Assembly (NCBI GenBank): GCA_012934845.2
Contig: WNNJ02003226.1
Location: forward strand, 24,172-88,171
Direction: 5' to 3'
From: Pomphorhynchus laevis
Taxonomy: Eukaryota > Acanthocephala > Palaeacanthocephala > Echinorhynchida > Pomphorhynchidae
DNA length: 64,000 nt
The notes under the pieces are model-generated. The model saw nothing but the letters and a program-made list of their open reading frames with translations, did no database searches and had not been told where the DNA came from. Shown here one piece after another: positions 40,090-50,015 of this stretch. Position numbers and translations under genes: made by a program. Each line of letters starts with the position of its first letter. Within the stretch, counting starts at the first letter, position 1.

Positions 40090-40625
40090 TTATTGCAGCT
40101 TTTTCCTAAAGTCGATTATTGCTTCAGATTTTAACAAATTCCCCAAGTTCCATCATCCTACCTCTACAAATCATAATCAACTCCGCAGTTCGAGTGCTCC
40201 TACGTCTCTGTCGCTTTGACCACACAATTACATATATTGCTCAACTCTCCTGGCCCACTAACCACATCCGCATACAACTCCGCCTTCTTCTCGTAACTTT
40301 TCGTCTCATCGCTGTCGTCTCCCATCGCTCATCCACCTACCTTTCTTAGACGACACTCGCCCCACCTCTCTATAACTGCGTTCCCGTAATTCATTCTCAC
40401 TCAACGGCCCCAATTACTCTAACAACTACGGTCTTAAATCCATCCTTGTTGACGCTTTACACGCCTGGAATCAGCTTCCTCTCTGCGTCTCCAGCGCTTT
40501 CTCCTTTATTACATTCTAATACCGCCTCCGTATCCACATTCTCGACACATGATTTAGATTTTTGTCCATTTTTGTGTTCATGTAAGCGTGCACCGGCACG
40601 CATTTGCCACATATAAACAATGTTT
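40090..40625 (+). mobile_element. LINE-D 3' part (plus strand)
   Basis: Shares the C-terminal coding tail of LINE-D (INSAVRVLLRLCRFDHTITY, QLSWPTNHIRIQLRLLLVTF) with 30.95-31.19 kb and 52.6-53.0 kb. It ends in the family 3' hairpin GCGTGC-ACCG-GCACGC and GCATTTGCCACA (about 40588-40612). 5'-truncated and frame-broken. Confidence 0.75.
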
Positions 40626-40869
40626 TTTATAGTTACAAATAATAAATATCTATAATTATTATATAAAATTTCATGACTTATATCCAGTTAAAATTTATAA
40701 TTGAAATTTAAATCTAACACAAAATACATTATCCATCGATAAAATTTTCAACAAGAGAGTTTAAATTTATTTTTAATAATACTTAAATGATTTATATATT
40801 TTACAACTTTCTGTTTGATTTTATTTTTATAGCCTCTAGTTAAAAATATGTAGCATGATATTATCATAA
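40626..40869. other. AT-rich sequence with a decayed PLE-1-like end
   Basis: ATTATCCATCGATAAAATTT, GAGAGTTTAAATTTATTT and GATTTATATATTTTAC (40730-40805) match the minus-strand end of the PLE-1 gene at low identity. This is probably a very old copy. Confidence 0.4.
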
Positions 40870-41085
40870 CATGTATGATTTTTATTTTTGATACAGCAGG
40901 ACGTTACTAATCAGCCTGGGTGGGTAAAATCAGCTGCTGACCCAGACCTACATTACATGTTTCGACCCTTATTATCTGCTTACTCCGTACACTGGTGCTG
41001 ATCGGATTCGAACTCAGGACGTCTGTATCTCGATTCAACGTTGCATTCACTAGACTAGTAACTCTAGTGGTGTTGGTATACATTT
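40870..41085 (-). mobile_element. tRNA-derived SINE
   Basis: On the minus strand from about 41080: TAGTCTAGTGAATGC (A-box-like) and, 40 nt on, TGAGTTCGAATCC (B box GGTTCGAATCC-like). A non-tRNA body follows (GGGTCAGCAGCTGATTTTAC, CTGATTAGTAACGTCCTGC) and an A-rich end AAAAATAAAAATC. The spacing is right for a pol III promoter. Only one copy is in the window, so the family is not proven. Confidence 0.55.
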
Positions 41086-41285
41086 CTGTTTATTACTTTT
41101 GGTAGGGGATCATATTCTAACGATCTACTAGAACCTACGCTATGTGTGTGATTCACAAGCCGGATTGTATGATCCTCTATCTGGCTAGCGGATCGTACGA
41201 TTTTATTATAGTCATTAATTAGTACAAAACACCACATGATTATTTTAAATTACAAATTAGAATAATAACAACATTTTGTAAATAA

Positions 41286-41963
41286 CTATAATGAATGATC
41301 AGATTCTAAATCCTCACCGATCGGCAAGGATTTTGTAAGCTCCGGCTTATTACTGTACTTTTTAGAGTTATTTCTTTGTGATCGCTGATAATCTTCGCTA
41401 TCATGTTCATGCGATCCATGAGCGTTGCTGTGACCACTATCTTCCGATTCGGTTGATGTATTCGCGGCCGCGGTGGTGGCGGTTGTAATGAATTCGTTAT
41501 TTCTTCGAACCATGTTTGAGCAACTCTTCAAAATTGATGCGATATTACTACTTTTATTCGTAATTAAGTGATTGGCGGTATTTGTTGTCGCTATCATTTG
41601 TACTGCCGCTGGTGCGTCGTCATGTTGATCATGCTCAACACCTTGAACATCAACAACATTGTCGGGTAGTATAAGATCATCACACATGTTGAGTAACTGA
41701 TGAATGATCTGGTTGAGATGATCATTACAATTGTCGGGTGTATGATCGGCAACACTAGATTGGCTGCAATTCATCGTGGAAATTCCGGTTTTACCATTGT
41801 CAATCATAGTTTCTTCTTGGTTACTACTCGATGATACAAAGAAAGGCGCAGCAGATTCGTCGGCACCGGGTTCGTTGATAGAACCAGAAGCAAATTTTGC
41901 AAATTCATTCGATGGATTGCAATCAAGCCCATATTTAGGATCATATGATGTAAATGACATCAT
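41286..41963 (-). CDS. REL-B3 acidic low-complexity C-terminal tail
   Basis: 225 codons rich in Asn, Ser, Asp and Glu (SSSSNQEETMIDNG, ESEDSGHSNAHGSHEHDSED), in the same frame as the nuclease but after a TGA. It has no recognisable domain. REL-B1 has a shorter tail of like composition. The conserved open frame implies the tail was translated; its role is unknown. Confidence 0.55.
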   Translation of the reverse strand: MMSFTSYDPKYGLDCNPSNEFAKFASGSINEPGADESAAPFFVSSSSNQEETMIDNGKTGISTMNCSQSSVADHTPDNCNDHLNQIIHQLLNMCDDLILPDNVVDVQGVEHDQHDDAPAAVQMIATTNTANHLITNKSSNIASILKSCSNMVRRNNEFITTATTAAANTSTESEDSGHSNAHGSHEHDSEDYQRSQRNNSKKYSNKPELTKSLPIGEDLESDHSL

Positions 41964-41993
41964 TGGTATTGTTGAATTGCTGTTAAGTATAAA

Positions 41994-43073
41994 TCATGAG
42001 GATTCAAACTCCAATCCCTGTTGAGATGATCCTTTTAATTTTATCGTCAAGTTATCATTATCCTTGATTGGACAACAAATTAGATTATTGAATTCGTTCA
42101 TTTGATTATTATTTATTTGCATATCATTACTAGCTAAGGGATGCATTGAACTCTGATGCAGCTCACCAAGTTGTTGGATCTTATTTATTTGATCGGTAAT
42201 TTGTCCTGTCGGTGCATTAGCAGACATCAATAGATGACTTTTAGCATCAGTTGTAGTTGCACAATAAGTAAATATCATTTCTTTTTCGAAATCTGTTTGA
42301 CCGTAGTCCGACGATTGCTTTCTAACTTTGGTAAGAGATTTGGCTACATCAGTATCGTCATTATCGTCGACATTAAGCTGGGAATGATGATGCTGAAAAA
42401 CATCATTAGTAGCATCGAATGGAGTATCGTGCTTAGTGATATTGGCAGGAATGTCATCGTTACATTGAGACGCATGCTTGTTTATCGGTTCATTATCTGC
42501 GACTATCGTAGAAGTGGCGCTCACAGCATTATACTCAGTTTCAATTGATCTGGAGTTATATGTATCACAACGTCTAGTCATACAGGGTAGTCTTATCACA
42601 TCACGAGTTCGGCTCGAAGCACAAGTGTCTGGCTCGAAAAGGCGTTTCCCACGTTCACCTGTTTCCTGGTGTCCACCATCAAATGTGGATATTGGGATCT
42701 GATCAAGTGACGCTAGCATTGCTTTGGCGTTGCCCATCATTATTGCAATAGAGATGCGCTGGTATAAATGCGTGATTGTCACGGCGTAAGTGACTCCGCT
42801 TGTCCGTCTTATGTTATTTGCAACCCGTTTGATGACCCTGTTTCCCTCTTCATTCCATCCCCCAAACGACTCCACTACAGCGGCTGAGAATATATACCCC
42901 GCTGCTTCGACCCTGCTCTTGTACTTTCGGTCTTTAACATTAATCGCATACGATGTAGCGGCGGCGAGCTTTGCGTTAGCAGCTGAGCGACGGTATGCCG
43001 TCTGTTGGGGGTGAGTGACTGCAAAGTCTATTGCATGGGAGGGTCCCCATAAAATAGGATGTCCGCCGGCCAT
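41994..43073 (-). pseudogene. REL-B3 restriction-like endonuclease and start of the acidic tail
   Basis: SHAIDFAVTHPQQTAYRRSA, INVKDRKYKSRVEAAGYIFS, AVVESFGGWNEEGNRVIKRV and YQRISIAIMMGNAKAMLASL form the nuclease region. From about residue 140 the protein becomes Asp/Asn/Ser-rich. The frame ends in TGA, but the same frame is open on the other side of it. Confidence 0.75.
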
Positions 43074-44759
43074 TCACGTAGGTCAGGGATAATACCTCGC
43101 ACTTCCAGAGCTACATCCATCCGGGCTGATTGTGCGGCTGCGAATACCACGTCACGAATAGCATTATGCCGCAGTCCTTGGTAACCCCCGTATTGGCATG
43201 TTAGCGAGTGTATGCCTTCCTTATCAGCTATGCGCATGCAGCGGCCGCATCTATAATTCCTTTCGTGTAAAGGAATTCCAAGCCACATGCGGACTAGAAT
43301 ACAGAACTGTGGGGGTGTTAATTCCGTTCCAGATGCCGCATTTGGTACAGCGCTAAGCCAAGCCCCAGCTTTTGGACACGACACTGCATGTAGTCGGGCA
43401 CGATCCATTTCGCTAGCTGATTGTATAAGCTGTGTCGAGGCGAGATTTTCAATCAGGCGTGAGGTTGATGATTGACCGCCATCCGTAGACGGTATGAAGT
43501 GAGATCCCACTGTGGTTCTAAGGGTGGCTAATGCCTCTGAATAGCCAGGAAAAAGTGTAGGATCCAGACTGTATTCTTCTCCGACCTGCATCACGCTATG
43601 TATAAATGCGCTCTGGACATGCGCCGCATTGCATCTTAGGCCAAATCCACCCAGACGGATTGGGAGTGTCATCTGTGATTTCGCTGCTTCGTGTAGTTGA
43701 CACACGCATATTTTCTGAAAGGCGCTGGCGATTTGTCTGTCGAATGACTGACAAAACGTTTTTGTAATCCTTGGATCAACTGAACGGAGAAGGTGGTTTA
43801 TCCTGGACGAGGAAGCGCAGTGTTTGAGTAGGAGGTATCCGACTTGAGGGTCTGGCAGCTTGGCTACTGCTTCAATTGTCTGGATTAGCGGTGGCAGAAT
43901 CTCGTTTGTCAGGTGGGTTTCTATGAAGGACTCGTCACCGATGGGTATGCCTAACAAGTGCATGTTTCCAGAGGTGTTCTCCGAAACCACCTCGGATAGT
44001 AGGGCCAAGCAAGAGCTAACGGCTTCAGGCGTGCCGATGACCTCTGTCTTTCGCCAATTTAGCTGCAATTTAATCGCCTTGAAACTCGTGTCTAGCCAGC
44101 CGAGTGCGGATGCGATTGCCGAAGGCGTCCCGCCGACTATGCCATCGTCCAGGTACCACATGTTGAGGTTTATTCCAGGGATATGAGAAACGTGTTCAAT
44201 CGTTTTCTTAATGGCCAACGCGAAGAGGAACGGGCCCAATGGATCACCCTGCTGGACTCCTTCACATGAATTGAGAGGGTCCTGCGGGCCAAAACGAAGG
44301 GGTGCCTTGCACTTGTATGAAAAGTCAAACCATGGCAAGAGCTCTGGGACGTTCTCTCGGACAGTTGCTCGTAAGTGCGCTCTGGACAATGAGTTGAAGG
44401 CGTTTGAAAGATCGATCTTTGCCAAGGCCCAGTTGTTGTCGTTGGCGTGAAGTTCGTGGATTCGTCGGATGTTGTGAACGATCCTTTCCTCTGCGCTAGG
44501 GGTTGCTACTCCTAGTTGTGTTGGTTGTAGTAGACCAGCGAAACGTTTGCGGAGTTGGAGACATGCATTTCGAGCACAGACGGCGTAGAGTTTCGCCAAC
44601 GGCAATTGGTCTTATACCCCCGTCCTTTTTGGGAAGTGCGATCAAGTTCGCGCCGGCTATGTAAGGCGCCACTTCAGAGGGTGCTAGTCCCGCCAGAAGG
44701 TGGTTGACAAGGTGCGTCAGGTTTTCTGCTAGCGAACCGCCGCTATTTGCTCGTAACAT
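43028..44759 (-). pseudogene. REL-B3 reverse transcriptase, thumb and CCHC motif
   Basis: Two overlapping frames. 44496-44759 has LPKKDGGIRPIAVGETLRR (motif 1). 43028-44605 (525 codons) has LAKIDLSNAFNSLSR (motif A), GVQQGDPLGPFLFALAIKKT (motif B), MWYLDDGIVGG (motif C), GYLLLKHCASSSRINHLLRS, then CGRCMRIADKEGIHSLTC and RHNAIRDVVFAAAQSARMDV, ending PADILFYGDPP. All catalytic residues are present; only the frame is broken. Confidence 0.85.
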
Positions 44760-44887
44760 GTCCTGGAGATGCTCCGGTCTTAGCCCCAGGCAACCTGGTC
44801 CCGACGCTGAAGGAAAAGAGTTGACCGCGGTAATGACGGTCTCGCGGCCTACAGATATAGACGAAATCGGATTGTTTGAAAGTCGTT

Positions 44888-45682
44888 CTATAAGATTAGG
44901 TGAGGATAGTTGCTGATCCGCCAGATGCTGTATGTAAGGGGATGTAGTATTTGCAGTGCTGTCCGTGCTTGTGTAGATGGGCTGACTATTCCTCCTGAAA
45001 CCAAACGCTGGAGTGCTTTACCGTAATTCCCATGCTTGGTCAGGTTGATACAAGCAATTTCTGAATTGCCGTTTAGTTTACGGTTTGCATATTTGTGTGG
45101 CGTTTGTATCATGGATAGCACATCCGTTGAGGCGGTTGTCGCGTAGGCTCTTATTGATTCGCAAATGTGCTTCTCGAGCTTATATCGATCTTTGCATATT
45201 ATGGGCATTGGGTCACTGAAGCACGATTTTGCGAAGAGCAGCAACTTTGTCCATGAACTGACATCTCTGATCTGCAGTGCATGTTTGATACTGTCACAGA
45301 AGTAGGTGGCTGCTAGAACACGTGCTTTGTACGGAATGCGTATGACTGTTGTTGATTCTCTGCGCCAACATGGTTGAAGACATGATAGACGGTTCGAAGC
45401 ATCGACTCGAGCGCTTGGAATTGCCAATGTTGGAGTTATGACTTCTGTCGTGGCCGCATTTGGCTGGACCTTGGACGCATGGTCGAAACAGCCGAATCCC
45501 TCGCCCGAACCTGCACACCTAGAACCTCTGAACTTATAAAAGCGGAAGCAGCCATTAGTTGTCAAAACGAAGTCCCTCTGGCAGATGCGACATGGCCGCC
45601 TACCTCTGATAATATCATTTTGATCTTGCCCATCGTACGCCATTGTGTTTGGTAACATTGTAAGTAAGTTTGTAATTGCCAA
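44888..45682 (-). pseudogene. REL-B3 N-terminal region with zinc finger
   Basis: 264 codons. Residues 31-62 read CRICQRDFVLTTNGCFRFYK, then FRGSRCAGSG, a C-x2-C...C finger equivalent to REL-B1 at 12.56 kb. Then LAATYFCDSIKHALQIRDV and LTKHGNYGKALQRLVSGGI lead to the RT. The likely role is binding of the element RNA or target DNA, as in R2. Confidence 0.75.
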
Positions 45683-45797
45683 GGTAAGTTTGTAACTGTT
45701 GTATGTTATTCGATTGAAGCTTCCTCTTTCATTACAGTCTGATTCAAATTGTAAGCAAGACAGGGTTGATTTGTATGTTATTATATTGTATGTTTAC

Positions 45798-46183
45798 CGA
45801 TATATGTTCCTTTGGTAAATACATTCCATATTAACTTCGGAGTGCCCCAGTGTTTTATCGGTCCGTCAATGTCGTTCAATACTGCATTAACATATGTATG
45901 GCAGTTAGTTCCAATAAATGTGAGTTTTTCTTTTAAATATTCCAGTTTCTTTTTGAATTGCCTCGTCCCATATATTTTCAAGAGGTTTTCCTACTAATTG
46001 ACATTTTCGATTTATACCAAATTGATAGTATATAGTTGGTTTACCAAAAAATATGTGCCACTCTCTAATCGATATGATCCGACAAAGTCATGTACAATTC
46101 CTTGTGAATCACCAATACCAACATGTCCACATAACGGAAAAAGCCAATGTAAGTAGTTTATTAAGCAGTCAAGAAAGTTCAAA
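45798..46183 (-). pseudogene. TMEM222: TMEM222-like (DUF778) membrane protein exon, two frame breaks
   Basis: On minus: WLFPLCGHVGIGDSQGIVHD, FVGSYRLESGTYF; frame change; FGKPTIYYQFG, LENIWDEAIQKETG, FKRKTHIYWN; frame change; NCHTYVNAVLNDI, PKLIWNVFTKGTYIG. These match WLFPFIGHMGICTSTGVIRD, FAGPYF, FGKPAKYWKL, WDTAVHDASEEYKHR and NCHSHVALALNLM of animal TMEM222. The breaks are one base short in the T6 run near 46033-46039 and two bases short at GGAACTAACTGCC (about 45907-45919). The exon ends ATCG|GTAAAC, so it is not a processed copy. The last membrane segment should lie in a further exon, but REL-B3 follows. It is inside the large MIOS intron, same strand. It is a decayed duplicate, or a true gene if the breaks are sequence errors. 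Confidence 0.7.
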
Positions 46184-46228
46184 CTAGTAATTTTAAATTA
46201 CAAGATTATTTTAGATAAAGAAGCTTAC

Positions 46229-46801
46229 CATTGTTGTATGGTATTGATTCCAGCATAATTGTAAACAGTCTCTTTCATGCAACTTTGTAGCTAAAGTAAT
46301 CGATTAATTATAACAATTTAGTTTAATTTATTCTGTACCAGAACCGGATGAAGCACCCTCCGGTAGTGAAAACGAGCTAACATGGGACTTATCAAATCCA
46401 CGGATATCAGCACTGATAATCAATCCAATGCAATTAAATGCAATTGACTTGTATTATTTTAAAAATTACCTTTGAATTGATATTTTTCCTTTATGCTCTA
46501 CACATGCAAATACATAAGGATTGTCCAAGCTAGATTGCCATGCAACAACCTAATGACAAATTAACAAAAAATCAAACCCTATTTTCAAGCAAGAAATTTG
46601 TAAAATTACCGGTAGAACATTTTCCGTGAATTCGATTCTTCCGAAAATCTCACAATTGTCTAAAATACAGTTTAATTCTGTTTAAATCTAAATCAAATGA
46701 TTATCACCTTGGGAGAGTATGCTGTAAACTTTAACAGCTTCTTCTGATACTGTAGCAAAATAATCATCATGTTTAGGGGACCAAAGTATATACCTTGTCA
46801 T
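46229..46801 (-). CDS. MIOS: MIOS-like GATOR2 subunit, exons 1-5 (coding)
   Basis: Minus-strand exons: 46801-46708, 46659-46610, 46549-46470, 46412-46339, 46290-46229. Introns: 48, 60, 57 and 48 nt, all GT-AG. Phases 1, 0, 2, 1, 0 fit at every join. The start Met is in YILWSPKHDDYF (MIOS ILWAPHHVDRF); in the 5' leader the codon before it is an in-frame TGA after splicing. Further matches: VVAWQSSLDNPYVFACVEHK (VAWYLNYDPECLLAVGQ) and HERDCLQLCWN (HARQCNTLAWN). The last exon ends in phase 0 at TTM; the exon at 23580 starts LTGVFSSFRNEPSVYIWDI. Together they align without a gap to the LAAGLDKH...SVLIWDI region of MIOS. The protein is a divergent MIOS; WDR24/59 fit less well. Confidence 0.8.
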
Positions 46802-46930
46802 TCTGAAAGACAAATACTAAGGGAGTTTTTATTATTATTCCAATACATACCAAATTTTTTTGAAGAAAATTTATAGCTGTTCTAGCAAATTACACAAATT
46901 ACAATAAAATAACATACACAAATTACATGA
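46802..46930 (-). promoter_or_regulatory. 5' leader of the MIOS-like gene with a probable intron
   Basis: On minus, TTTG|GTATGTATTGG (donor near 46851) and TTGTCTTTCAG|A (acceptor 46803) flank a 5' leader intron of about 48 nt. REL-A2 starts less than 80 bp further upstream, so the promoter region has been invaded. No core promoter motif is recognised. Confidence 0.4.
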
Positions 46931-46952
46931 GCATATTGAATGAGCATAGTGA

Positions 46953-47294
46953 ATGTTGCCTAAAGGACGTCCTGACAGTGTATTGAAATGCTGCAATTGC
47001 AATGGACAGGCTGCAAAATGCAAAAACTGCAAGTGTGTTAAGGCTGGTCGAAAATACACAACATGTAGAGTGGGCGGATGTATCAATAAGACGGATATAA
47101 GTACATCGTCCGATGTATGTATTTTTACTGGAATTCCGGAAAATAATATATACAGAAACGCTATAGAATCAGAATCTTCGCAAAGAAATGCATATCAAAA
47201 TCATGCAAACAGAACAGTAATTACTGATGCTACTCAGATTGTATCTGTGAATAATGGAATTTCTAATAACTTAGAAATTTGTAATATTGAGTAG
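46953..47294 (+). CDS. REL-A2 N-terminal Cys-cluster region
   Basis: 113 codons starting MLPKGRPDSVLKCCNCNGQ, then AAKCKNCKCVKAGRKYTTC and RVGGCINK. About nine Cys in C-x2-C pairs form a probable zinc module for nucleic-acid binding. It ends in TAG, after which the same frame continues as the RT protein. Confidence 0.75.
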   Translation: MLPKGRPDSVLKCCNCNGQAAKCKNCKCVKAGRKYTTCRVGGCINKTDISTSSDVCIFTGIPENNIYRNAIESESSQRNAYQNHANRTVITDATQIVSVNNGISNNLEICNIE

Positions 47295-47303
47295 ATATAT
47301 CAA

Positions 47304-48827
47304 GTGGTTATTCAATGGAAGCCAAATATCATGGTGCTCCCTCGATGTTCTGCAAGTAATACTATAATTGATACTATCGCAAACTTCTATTTCGATGTTG
47401 CACGAAAAAATAATAATGAGAACTCTGTTCTCAAGTCTGCTACAGTTTTTTTACAATGCGTTCTCCAAAGAATTCCATCGAAAAAAGTTAACGTGATTCG
47501 AAAAACATTAGAGAACGGACTGGCTTTGTGGTCAACACAAAAATATAAAGAGCTTTTTGACGAGGCCAATTACCTACAAGTAGCTTTTAGTGAACCTAGA
47601 AAAAATTCACATATGACGGACTGGAAAAAGAAATATGTTAGACTAATGTTACGAGGGAAAGTTGCTGCAAGTTCCGCGATTCTTGATAACAATGATTCGT
47701 CGGGTCCGCTAGGCCCTAATGTTATGGTTGGATCTTCATCTGTCAAAGAAGTGCTTGAAAATCTACACCCTATCCCAGAAAATCTACATCCTGATTCTCT
47801 TCTGTCATCACCAATTCATGGAGTGATCACACATCACTCTGTACGCTTCACGCAAATTGACGAAGACGCTATCATCAAAGCTTGTAAAAAGACTAACGGA
47901 AGTGCAGGACCGTCAGGATGTGATTCGAGTCTATGGAAATCCATGCTCACAGGCTTCGGAAATCATTCACGTAACCTTGCCAGGGCTTTGGCTGAATTCA
48001 CAATTCGATTAACTACTGATAAAATTCCTCCTGGTGTTCTTGATGCGTTTACGACATGTAAGCTTGTCGCTATCCCTAAGAAATCTGGGGGCATAAGACC
48101 GATAGGAGTGTGTGAAGTTACGAGACGCATAGTATGTAAAGCCATACTTGAAGTGGTAAAATTCGACTTGCAAGACGTGGCTGGAAAGAGTCAATTGGCA
48201 GCATCACAACGTGGCGGAATTGAGTTTGCTATTCATTCCATCAAATCCGCATTTATGTCGAATAAACAACGCTGTGTTCTTGCCGTGGATGCTTCTAACG
48301 CATTTTACTCTTTAAATCGACAAGCTGCTATTCACAATATACAATACATTTGTCCTTGGTTAGCTTGTGTTTTTGCAAACACTTACAGAACTGACGCTCA
48401 ACTAGTGCTTGGCGGTACAAGCATATTTTCTCGAGAGGGGTTCACACAAGGGGACCCCTTAGCTATGGCGGCTTTCTCCATGGCATCACTTCCGTTGATC
48501 AACAAAATTAAAAACAGTGTTAACAGCATCACACAAGTTTGGTTTGCGGATGATGCAAACTTTGTCGGTACTATTGACGAGTTAAATATAGTATGGAATG
48601 TATTGAAAAGCGATGGACCTCAATACGGATATTTCGTTAACGCTAAGAAAACACAACTGCTTACTCATCCATCTGAAATGAAGCAAGCATGCCCATTGAA
48701 AGAAATTGGAATATCATCGGATGGTATTATGATACTTGGCATTCCTATAGGCACTACCGAGTATGTAGATTCGGCTGCACTTGATAAATCTCAAAGTTGG
48801 ACTCGTCTACTTGATCGTTTAGTATAA
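47304..48827 (+). CDS. REL-A2 reverse transcriptase
   Basis: 507 codons. Order: VKEVLENLHPIPENLHP, NGSAGPSGCDSSLWKSML, KKSGGIRPIGVCEVTRRIV (motif 1), LAVDASNAFYSLNRQA (motif A), SREGFTQGDPLAMAAFSMAS (motif B), QVWFADDANFVGTI (motif C), GIMILGIPIGT. Both catalytic Asp sites are intact. In the family the RT uses a nicked chromosomal 3' end as primer on the element RNA. The frame ends in TAA after LLDRLV, and the thumb continues in the same frame from 48828. Confidence 0.85.
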   Translation: MVIQWKPNIMVLPRCSASNTIIDTIANFYFDVARKNNNENSVLKSATVFLQCVLQRIPSKKVNVIRKTLENGLALWSTQKYKELFDEANYLQVAFSEPRKNSHMTDWKKKYVRLMLRGKVAASSAILDNNDSSGPLGPNVMVGSSSVKEVLENLHPIPENLHPDSLLSSPIHGVITHHSVRFTQIDEDAIIKACKKTNGSAGPSGCDSSLWKSMLTGFGNHSRNLARALAEFTIRLTTDKIPPGVLDAFTTCKLVAIPKKSGGIRPIGVCEVTRRIVCKAILEVVKFDLQDVAGKSQLAASQRGGIEFAIHSIKSAFMSNKQRCVLAVDASNAFYSLNRQAAIHNIQYICPWLACVFANTYRTDAQLVLGGTSIFSREGFTQGDPLAMAAFSMASLPLINKIKNSVNSITQVWFADDANFVGTIDELNIVWNVLKSDGPQYGYFVNAKKTQLLTHPSEMKQACPLKEIGISSDGIMILGIPIGTTEYVDSAALDKSQSWTRLLDRLV

Positions 48828-49834
48828 ATAGCCAAAGTTGATCCACATGTATCTTATATCGGTCTTACAAAATCAGTACAATGGAAATGGACTCACCTTT
48901 TCAGAAATACAACATTTGAATGCGGGCATTTGTCAACGTTGTTGACCATACTAAAAGACAAGCTTTTACCATCTTTAACAAGTCGAACCTTGAATCATGA
49001 TTGGTGGACAATATTGACCTCACCTCTTAAACTAGGAGGTCTAGGCGTATTAGACCCCATTTTCGCATCCACACTGGAGTATGAAAACGCACAACTAATC
49101 TGTAATACTTATGATTCTGAATATACAGGAGAAACTCTTCGACAAGTACAATCAGATGTTATAAAAAGTATTTCTTGTCAACGAATTAATGTTTACAAGA
49201 ACCGTTTAATTGATGTCAAACAAAGGGCTCAACAAGCAGTATTGAATGCAATTAACCATGCTACTCATAATTGCGCTTCATCATGGCTAAGTGCGCTTCC
49301 TCTAGCCGTTGATAACTTTCATCTCTATTCTTATGAATTTAGGGATGCCATATGTTCCAGATATGGATGGAATCCACCAGATCTAAACAAAAAACATGTA
49401 TATGCGGTACAACAAATGGCATTATTCACGCATTATCATGTAAACGCGGTGGTGTACCAATAATCCGTCACAACGATATTCGGAACACGATCGCTTATGC
49501 ATTATCAGAGATATGCCACGGCGTCGAAGTCGAACCAACTTTGCAAAAGATTCCAGACAGCTTAGAATTCATGAATAAATCAACAACGAAAAATAACAAT
49601 GCGCGCCTAGACATTTCATGTTATGGACTACAGGACAATCGATATGAGCGGACGTTTTTTGACGTCAATGTTTTTTCAGTACATGCTCCGTCATATGCCA
49701 GCAGTTCGCCTCTCGCCGCCTTTGAATATAATGAAAATTGCAAAAACAGCAAATACAATGAAAGAATTGTCAGTGTGGAAGAAAACAAGTTTATACCATT
49801 AATTTTTTCATCATCAGGAGGAGTTGGATCTTAA
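48828..49834 (+). pseudogene. REL-A2 thumb, CCHC motif and restriction-like endonuclease
   Basis: Thumb and linker: WWTILTSPLKLGGLGVLDPI, SSWLSALPLAVDNFHLYSYE and CSRYGWNPPDL. After a frameshift near 49395: CICGTTNGIIHALSC, RHNDIRNTIAYALSEICHG, VEPTLQ, ARLDISCYGL, RYERTFFDVNVFSVHAPSYA and KYNERIVSVEENKFIPLIFS. LDIS, FFDVNVF and the Lys/Tyr-rich KYNERI segment form the nuclease core, as in REL-A1. Confidence 0.8.
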
Positions 49835-50015
49835 GATACTCAAGGACATTGCCTCGATATCATCGAGGTTAAAATCAGAAAAATATAGTGATGTATTGGT
49901 TCACCTTAAACGCAAGATTAGCTTCTCGATTGCACGTGCTTCTTCACTATGTCTGCGAATGCCGCGATCAAGTAGAAGACATCCAATCTTTCCTGACAAT
50001 AAATCTCATTTATAG
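49824..50015 (+). pseudogene. REL-A2 C-terminal end
   Basis: Last segment after a second frameshift: VHLKRKISFSIARASSLCLR, then MPRSSR. It parallels IRSSLSVALARAQSYCIRAP at the end of REL-A1. It stops at 50015. Confidence 0.7.

Larger units (their letters stand above)
41270..45700 (-). mobile_element. REL-type non-LTR retrotransposon, REL-B3 (near full length)
   Basis: The most complete REL-B copy. From the 5' end: zinc finger (about 45600-45500), spacer and linker to 44900, RT 44760-43900, thumb, CCHC motif (about 43250), restriction-like endonuclease (43100-42700) and a long acidic C-terminal tail to 41286. The frame shifts near 44890-44760, 44600 and 43050, and there is one in-frame TGA at about 41991-41993. 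It lies in the large MIOS intron, just downstream of the TMEM222-like exon. Confidence 0.85.
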
